A stretch of 11,206 bases of DNA from Clostridiales bacterium (GTDB taxonomy: Bacteria; Bacillota; Clostridia; Oscillospirales; Oscillospiraceae), in the NCBI GenBank assembly GCA_020861055.1, contig JAJBTD010000013.1, positions 1-11,206 on the forward strand, written 5' to 3'. Made by a program: the position numbers and the translations under genes. A model generated the notes under the pieces. The model was not told where the DNA came from. It did not search any database and was given only the letters and a program-made list of their open reading frames with translations. This document shows, in pieces, positions 6,738 through 11,206 of this stretch. Every line of letters starts with the position of its first letter. Position 1 is the stretch's first letter.

Positions 6738-6770
6738 TTCTTTACAGAATGGATACATATCTGTGAAGAA
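6738..6770 (+). promoter_or_regulatory. inverted repeat at the predicted transcription start (operator or leader hairpin)
   Basis: TTCTTTACAGA (6738-6748) and TCTGTGAAGAA (6760-6770) are inverted copies with 10 of 11 positions symmetric; the exception is a G-U pair in RNA. The spacer is 11 nt. The repeat starts one or two bases after the predicted +1 of the lipoprotein operon. That position suits a repressor operator, as CIRCE does for hrcA, or a 5'-terminal hairpin protecting the mRNA. I do not recognise the motif as a known box. Confidence 0.55.
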
Positions 6771-6820
6771 GCAGTGAAGAAAGCAACCGGACCACAACCC
6801 AATGCAAGGAGGAAAGCATT

Positions 6821-8191
6821 ATGAAAAAGCTGTTTGCGCTGATTCTGAGCCTGGCAATGGCACTGTCCCTGACCGCCTGCGGCGGCTCCAGTGATTCCGA
6901 CACCACCGGAGACACCACCACGGACGATACATCCACTACGGAGGAGAGCAGCGACGCCGAAGAAACCGGCGATGCCGACGCCACCGAAGAGACCGGCGAC
7001 GAGACCGACGCCGACGAGACATCTACCGATGAGACGACTGCCTACGATGTGTCCGACCTGCAGATCGGCCTGATCTGCGTGGAGGATGAGCAGTCCGGCT
7101 ACGACGCTGCCCACATCAACGGTCTGACCGAGGCCTGCCAGGAGCTGGGCATCGACGTGGACACCCAGGTCACCTTCGTCTACAACATCGGCGAGGATGA
7201 GGAGTGCTACGACACCGCCGTCAACCTGGCGGAGGCCGGCTGCGACATCATCATCTCCGACTCCTACGGTCACCAGTCCTATATGCTCCAGGCCGCTCAG
7301 GAGTATACCGACATCATCTTTATCGCCGACACCGGCGACATGGCCAACCAGGTGGGCCTGGACAACTACAAGAACCTGTTCACCTATGTCTATCAGTCCC
7401 GCTACGTCTCCGGCGTGGTGGCCGGCATGAAGATCGCTGAGCTGGTGGAAAACGGTGAGCTGACCGAGGACAACTATGACGCCGACGGCAACGTTCTGGT
7501 AGGCTATGTGGGCGCTTACCCCTATGCCGAGGTGGTCTCCGGCTACACCGCCTTCTATCTGGGCATCAAGAGCGTCTATCCCGACGTCTCCATGCAGGTG
7601 CAGTACACCAACTCCTGGTATGACTGGACCGGCGAGTATGAGGCCGCCAACACCCTGATGGCCAACGGCTGCGTCATCATCGGCCAGCACGCTGACTCCA
7701 CCGGTGCGCCCTCCGCGGTTCAGGCCGCCTATGAGAGCGGCTCCACCGTGTTCTGCGTGGGTTACAACATCGATATGCTGAGCACTGCCCCCGACACCGC
7801 TCTGACCTCCGCCCAGAACAACTGGTCCGTCATCTATCGTGAGACGCTGGAGTCCTATCTGTCCGGCGAGGGCATCCCCACCGACTTCGCTGCCGGTTAC
7901 GCAGACGGCGCTGTGCAGATCTCTGCCCTGGGCACTGCCTGCGCCGAGGGCACCGAGGAGAAGGTGGCCGAGATCGAGGCTGCCCTGACCGACGGCTCCC
8001 TCCAGGTGTTTGACGTGTCCACCTTTACCATCGACGGCGTGAACCCCACCTCCATCCTCATCGACATGGATCTGGACTATGTGGGCGATACGGAAGGCGT
8101 GTCCGACGGCGTGTTCCAGGAGTCCGTCCTCCGCTCCGCTCCCGGCTTTGAAGCCCGGATCGACGGCATCACCGAGTTGAATAACGGCTGA
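6821..8191 (+). CDS. BMP/PnrA-family substrate-binding lipoprotein of an ABC importer
   Basis: The 456-residue protein is a type I periplasmic-binding fold of the BMP (basic membrane protein) family, which in known members binds purine nucleosides or bases. A signal peptide (MKKLF, then a hydrophobic core) ends in the lipobox LTAC with lipid-accepting Cys20. Residues 21-76 are a Ser/Thr/Asp/Glu linker, and the ligand domain begins at about DLQIGLICVED. YPYAEVVSGYTAFYLGI and TNSWYDWTGEYEAANTL with IIGQHADS resemble the subgroup that includes Brucella purine-binding proteins. The protein is extremely acidic: by my count 83 Asp/Glu against 8 Lys/Arg in the mature chain, and no Lys/Arg between K3 and K184. 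Seven cysteines besides Cys20 are also unusual. AAGGAGG (6806-6812) is 8 nt before ATG. The ATPase and permease genes follow. Confidence 0.93.
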   Translation: MKKLFALILSLAMALSLTACGGSSDSDTTGDTTTDDTSTTEESSDAEETGDADATEETGDETDADETSTDETTAYDVSDLQIGLICVEDEQSGYDAAHINGLTEACQELGIDVDTQVTFVYNIGEDEECYDTAVNLAEAGCDIIISDSYGHQSYMLQAAQEYTDIIFIADTGDMANQVGLDNYKNLFTYVYQSRYVSGVVAGMKIAELVENGELTEDNYDADGNVLVGYVGAYPYAEVVSGYTAFYLGIKSVYPDVSMQVQYTNSWYDWTGEYEAANTLMANGCVIIGQHADSTGAPSAVQAAYESGSTVFCVGYNIDMLSTAPDTALTSAQNNWSVIYRETLESYLSGEGIPTDFAAGYADGAVQISALGTACAEGTEEKVAEIEAALTDGSLQVFDVSTFTIDGVNPTSILIDMDLDYVGDTEGVSDGVFQESVLRSAPGFEARIDGITELNNG

Positions 8192-8203
8192 TCGAGTGAC
8201 CCC

Positions 8204-8248
8204 AACCAGAGAGGGGCTGCCCTCCGGGGCGGCTCCCTCTGGTTTTTT
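8204..8248 (+). terminator. intrinsic terminator between lipoprotein and ATPase genes
   Basis: Arms 8204-8221 and 8228-8244 form a 17-bp stem with one bulged A (8212) and two G-U pairs around a 6-nt loop. The 3' arm runs straight into a T-run (8243-8248), the classic rho-independent form. It lies 12 nt after the lipoprotein stop and 35 nt before the ATPase start. Since the downstream genes belong to the same importer and no separate promoter is evident, partial readthrough probably sets a high ratio of binding protein to transporter. Confidence 0.92.
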
Positions 8249-8283
8249 GTATTGTCACACTGACCTGACAGAGAGGAAACGCC

Positions 8284-9828
8284 ATGAAACAGAACACAGC
8301 CATCGAGCTGCGGCACATCACCAAGACCTTCGGCAAGGTGGTGGCCAATCATGACATCAGCATGGAGATTCGCCGAGGAGAGGTTTTGTCCCTGCTGGGA
8401 GAGAACGGCAGCGGCAAGACCACTCTTATGAATATGCTGGCGGGCATTTACTTCCCGGACGAGGGAGAGATTTTGGTGGACGGTGCGCCGGTGACCATCG
8501 CCTCCCCCAGAGACGCCTTCCAGTATGGCATCGGCATGGTGCATCAGCACTTCAAGCTGGTGGACATCTTCACCGCCGCCGAGAACATCGTCCTGGGCCT
8601 GGAGGAGCCGGGCGGGCTGGACTTAAAAGCCGCCGCTGCCCGGATACGGGAGATCAGCGATCGCTACGGCTTCGAGATCGACCCGGACAAAAAGGTCTAT
8701 GATATGTCCGTCTCGGAGAAGCAGACGGTGGAGATCGTCAAGGTGCTTTACCGCGGAGCGGACATCCTGATTCTGGATGAGCCCACCGCCGTGCTGACCC
8801 CCCAGGAGACGGACCGTCTCTTCGAGGTCATGCGGAATATGCGCGCCGACGGCAAGGCTCTGGTCATCATCACCCACAAGCTCCATGAGGTCATGGAGAT
8901 CTCCGACCGGGTGGCGGTGCTGCGGAAGGGAGAGTACATCGGCGATGTGGCCACCGGGGAGACCGACCCCCAGAAGCTCACCGACATGATGGTGGGCCAT
9001 GCCACCACCCTGAACATTGACCGCCCTGAGCCGGTGAACCCCACTCCCCGGCTGGAGGTCAAGGATCTGACGGTGTACGACAGTATGGGGGTCAAGCGGC
9101 TGGACCATCTGACCTTCACCGCCATGGGCGGGGAGATACTGGGAATCGCCGGCATCGCCGGCTCCGGACAGAAGGAACTGTTGGAGGCCATCGCCGGACT
9201 CCAGGATATCACCAAGGGAGCCTCCATCCTCTATCGCCCCATGGACGGCGGCGAGACCGCCATGGAGCTGGTGGGGAAAACGCCTCTTCAGATCAGCCGG
9301 GCGGGGGTGTCCCTGGCCTTCGTCCCGGAGGACCGGCTGGGCATGGGCCTGGTGGGGTCCCTGGGCATGAGCGGCAACATGCTCCTGCGGAGCTACCGCA
9401 GCGGTAAGGGTTTTTTCACCGATCGAAAATCGCCGGAGCACCTGGCGGAGAGCGTAAAGGAGGAGCTGGAGGTGGTCACTCCCAGCACCAGCTTCCCGGT
9501 GCGCCGTCTCTCCGGCGGAAACGTGCAGAAGGTGCTGGTGGGCCGGGAGATCGCCCAGAAGCCCTCGGTGCTCATGACCGCCTATGCGGTCCGGGGCCTG
9601 GATATCAACACCTCCTATACCATCTACCGTCTGCTCACGGAGCAGAAAATGAAGGGCGTGGCCGTGATCTATGTGGGCGAGGACCTGGACGTGCTGCTGG
9701 AGCTGTGCGACCGCATCCTGGTACTCTGCGGCGGACAGATCAGCGGTATTGTGGACGCCCGCACTACCACGAAAAAAGAAGTCGGCCTGCTGATGACCAA
9801 ATTCCGGAAGGAGGGGACGGAGGGATGA
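8284..9828 (+). CDS. ABC importer ATPase with two nucleotide-binding domains (NupO-like)
   Basis: This 514-residue cytoplasmic subunit powers import of the ligand caught by the upstream lipoprotein, probably a purine nucleoside or base. Domain 1 has Walker A GENGSGKTT (39-47), Q-loop Gln88, Walker B ILILDEP (Asp165, Glu166) and switch His198, but its signature is MSVSEKQ (141-147), with Ser where Gly is usual. Domain 2 keeps a perfect LSGGN (409-413), while its P-loop reads GIAGSGQKEL (290-299) and its Walker B region YAVRGLD (434-440) lacks the catalytic acidic residue. One complete composite ATP site is therefore expected, from domain 1 Walker motifs and the domain 2 signature, as in ribose- and nucleoside-type importers. 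AGAGG (8272-8276) is the SD. The stop overlaps the next ATG by 4 bp, implying translational coupling. Confidence 0.94.
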   Translation: MKQNTAIELRHITKTFGKVVANHDISMEIRRGEVLSLLGENGSGKTTLMNMLAGIYFPDEGEILVDGAPVTIASPRDAFQYGIGMVHQHFKLVDIFTAAENIVLGLEEPGGLDLKAAAARIREISDRYGFEIDPDKKVYDMSVSEKQTVEIVKVLYRGADILILDEPTAVLTPQETDRLFEVMRNMRADGKALVIITHKLHEVMEISDRVAVLRKGEYIGDVATGETDPQKLTDMMVGHATTLNIDRPEPVNPTPRLEVKDLTVYDSMGVKRLDHLTFTAMGGEILGIAGIAGSGQKELLEAIAGLQDITKGASILYRPMDGGETAMELVGKTPLQISRAGVSLAFVPEDRLGMGLVGSLGMSGNMLLRSYRSGKGFFTDRKSPEHLAESVKEELEVVTPSTSFPVRRLSGGNVQKVLVGREIAQKPSVLMTAYAVRGLDINTSYTIYRLLTEQKMKGVAVIYVGEDLDVLLELCDRILVLCGGQISGIVDARTTTKKEVGLLMTKFRKEGTEG

Positions 9829-10931
9829 GCAGAGAGAAACACGTCCACGAGCCGTTGGTGCGCATCGTCAAGCGGGACGGCATCGCCCGGCCCAAGGCCT
9901 ATGGCATCCGCATCCTGGCTGTCCTCCTGTCCCTGGTGGTCAGCGGCGTCTTTATCTACGCCGTCACCGGGCTGAACCCGGTGGACATTTACGAGGCCAT
10001 GTGGGAGGGCGCTTTCGGCACCAGCCGCCGGAGCTGGGTCACCATTCGGGACGCCATGATGCTGCTCTGCATTGGCATCGGCCTGGCCCCGGCCTTTAAG
10101 ATGAAGTTCTGGAACGTGGGCGCTGAGGGCCAGATCCTCATCGGCGGCATTATGACTGCCGGAATCATGCGTGCGGTAGGGGACTCCATTCCCACCCCGG
10201 CGCTGCTGGTGCTCATGGCGGTGGTCAGTCTGGCAGCGGGAGCCGTCTGGGGCGTCGTCCCCGCCGTGTTCAAGGCCTACTGGAACACCAATGAGACCCT
10301 GTTCACCCTGATGATGAACTATGTGGCCATCCAGCTCACCAGCTACTGCGTCTCCCTGTGGGAGAATCCCGTGGGCTCCAACACGGTGGGCATCATCAAC
10401 CAGACCACTCAGGCGGGCTGGTTCCCGTCGATTTTCGGCCAGAGCTACAGCCTGAACGTCATCCTGGTGCTGATTTTGACAGTGGGGATGTACCTGTATC
10501 TGAAATACTCCAAGCAGGGGTACGAGATCACTGTGGTGGGCGATTCGGAGAACACCGCCCGGTATGCCGGTATCAGCGTGAAGAAGGTCACCATCCGGAC
10601 CATGGCCATCTCCGGCGCGATTTGCGCCTTTGCGGGCTTTATCGCCGTGGCCGGCTCCAGTCACACCATCTCTACCACCACGGCGGGAGGCCGGGGCTTT
10701 ACCGCCATTATCGTGGCCTGGCTGGCCCAGTTTAACTCCTTTGTCATGGTGCTCATCTCCTTCCTGCTGGTCTTTCTGGAGAAGGGAGCCACCCAGATCG
10801 CCTCTCAGTTCAACCTGAATGACTACGCCTCGGAGGTCATCACAGGCATTATCCTGTTCTTCATCCTGGGCAGCGAGTTCTTCATCAACTACCGGCTGGT
10901 GTTCCGGGGAAAGGAGCGTGAGGGGAAATGA
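9825..10931 (+). CDS. ABC importer permease, first subunit (NupP-like, BPD_transp_2 family)
   Basis: The 368-residue integral membrane protein has a basic cytoplasmic N-terminus, a first membrane helix at about 28-47, and several further hydrophobic segments. It forms half of the translocation channel. Family marks are FWNVGAEGQ (Asn97-Gln103 core) and the cytoplasmic coupling region GDSENTARYAGI (239-250), which should contact the ATPase. I start at ATG 9825, inside the ATGA overlap with the ATPase stop, because AAGGAGG (9808-9814) lies 10 nt upstream and the open frame before it is only overlap with the ATPase gene. Its own stop overlaps the next gene in the same way. The substrate is inferred from the BMP partner, not from this protein. 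Confidence 0.94.
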   Translation: MSREKHVHEPLVRIVKRDGIARPKAYGIRILAVLLSLVVSGVFIYAVTGLNPVDIYEAMWEGAFGTSRRSWVTIRDAMMLLCIGIGLAPAFKMKFWNVGAEGQILIGGIMTAGIMRAVGDSIPTPALLVLMAVVSLAAGAVWGVVPAVFKAYWNTNETLFTLMMNYVAIQLTSYCVSLWENPVGSNTVGIINQTTQAGWFPSIFGQSYSLNVILVLILTVGMYLYLKYSKQGYEITVVGDSENTARYAGISVKKVTIRTMAISGAICAFAGFIAVAGSSHTISTTTAGGRGFTAIIVAWLAQFNSFVMVLISFLLVFLEKGATQIASQFNLNDYASEVITGIILFFILGSEFFINYRLVFRGKEREGK

Positions 10932-11206
10932 CACAGGCGCAATTGGTTCAGCTGCTCCAGTCCGCCGTAGTCTTCGGCACCGTCATCCTGTACGGGGCGC
11001 TGGGAGAGATTTTGACGGAAAAGTCCGGCAACCTGAATCTGGGTGTCCCCGGCGTGATGTACCTGGGGGCCATCGCCGGTCTGGCCACTTCGTTCTTCTA
11101 TGAGAACGGCGTGGCGGAGCCAAATGGGGCGGTGAGTCTGGTGCTGTCCTTTCTGGCGGCCTTTGTAGCGGCGGCGCTTGGGGGCCTGATCTACTGCTTC
11201 CTGACC
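10928..11206 (+). CDS. ABC importer permease, second subunit (NupQ-like), truncated by the window end
   Basis: The first 93 codons of a second BPD_transp_2 permease are present and the frame is open to the last base; the family is usually about 300 residues. A first membrane helix (about 12-29) leads to the hallmark EKSGNLNLGVPGVMYLGAIAG (31-51), then another hydrophobic segment near 66-92. Pro41 stands where many homologues have Glu (NLGVEGM), a subfamily difference rather than obvious damage. The start ATG 10928 overlaps the previous stop as ATGA, with AAGGAG at 10911-10916. It should pair with the upstream permease as a heterodimeric channel. Confidence 0.93.
   Translation, partial: MTQAQLVQLLQSAVVFGTVILYGALGEILTEKSGNLNLGVPGVMYLGAIAGLATSFFYENGVAEPNGAVSLVLSFLAAFVAAALGGLIYCFLT

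Noticed and set aside
6736..6820. Possible purine riboswitch in the leader of the importer operon
   Set aside because: The leader is only about 85 nt, and I cannot find the conserved three-way junction core of purine riboswitches. Only a simple hairpin is visible.
6680..7690. A 336-codon minus-strand open frame opposite the lipoprotein gene
   Set aside because: Its Gly/Val/Ile/Leu-rich, repetitive translation mirrors the acidic GAC/GAG codons of the real gene. It would also run across the promoter region.
9669..10934. A 421-codon minus-strand open frame opposite the permease gene
   Set aside because: The composition is His/Gln/Asp-rich with no domain. The + strand frame has membrane helices, family motifs and coupled starts, so this is a shadow frame.

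Overview
The window looks like chromosomal DNA from a GC-rich, anaerobic, monoderm Firmicute. A Clostridia member of the Oscillospiraceae (Flavonifractor/Oscillibacter-like) is my best guess. The reasons are a perfect CIRCE operator in front of hrcA, the order hrcA-grpE-dnaK-dnaJ, a DnaK of the Gram-positive type (short in the nucleotide-binding domain), a DUF4317 protein typical of Clostridia, strong AGGAGG ribosome binding sites, and strongly GC-biased third codon positions. The taxon is inferred from family knowledge, not from a search. All genes lie on the + strand.

Region 1 (1-457): the last 64 codons of a folC-like gene (folylpolyglutamate synthase), a 12-bp hairpin without a U-tract, then a textbook sigma-A promoter (TTGACA, 17 bp, TATAGT) whose transcription start falls inside a perfect CIRCE inverted repeat.

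Region 2 (458-6588): a heat-shock operon. It encodes HrcA (CIRCE repressor), GrpE (nucleotide exchange factor), DnaK (Hsp70), DnaJ (Hsp40) and a DUF4317 protein of unknown function. No promoter or U-tailed terminator is visible between the genes. The grpE-dnaK, dnaK-dnaJ and dnaJ-DUF4317 junctions each carry a GC-rich hairpin without a U-tract, which could mark mRNA processing or stability points. HrcA should repress the whole set, and DnaK/DnaJ/GrpE form one folding cycle. DUF4317 may be a stress-linked passenger or partner.

Region 3 (6589-6820): an AT-rich spacer with a likely sigma-A promoter. A near-perfect 11-bp inverted repeat begins at the predicted start of transcription and could be an operator or a 5' mRNA hairpin.

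Region 4 (6821-11206): a BMP/PnrA-type ABC importer, probably for purine nucleosides or bases. The order is an extremely acidic substrate-binding lipoprotein, an internal intrinsic terminator, a two-domain ATPase, and two permeases joined by 4-bp ATGA overlaps. The second permease runs off the window edge. The internal terminator would let the lipoprotein be made in excess of the membrane complex.

No phage, IS element, CRISPR array, tRNA or rRNA was seen. Most of the window is well-known housekeeping content. The points most worth following up are DUF4317 inside the HrcA regulon, the transcription-start palindrome, and the lipoprotein with a 180-residue stretch lacking Lys and Arg.
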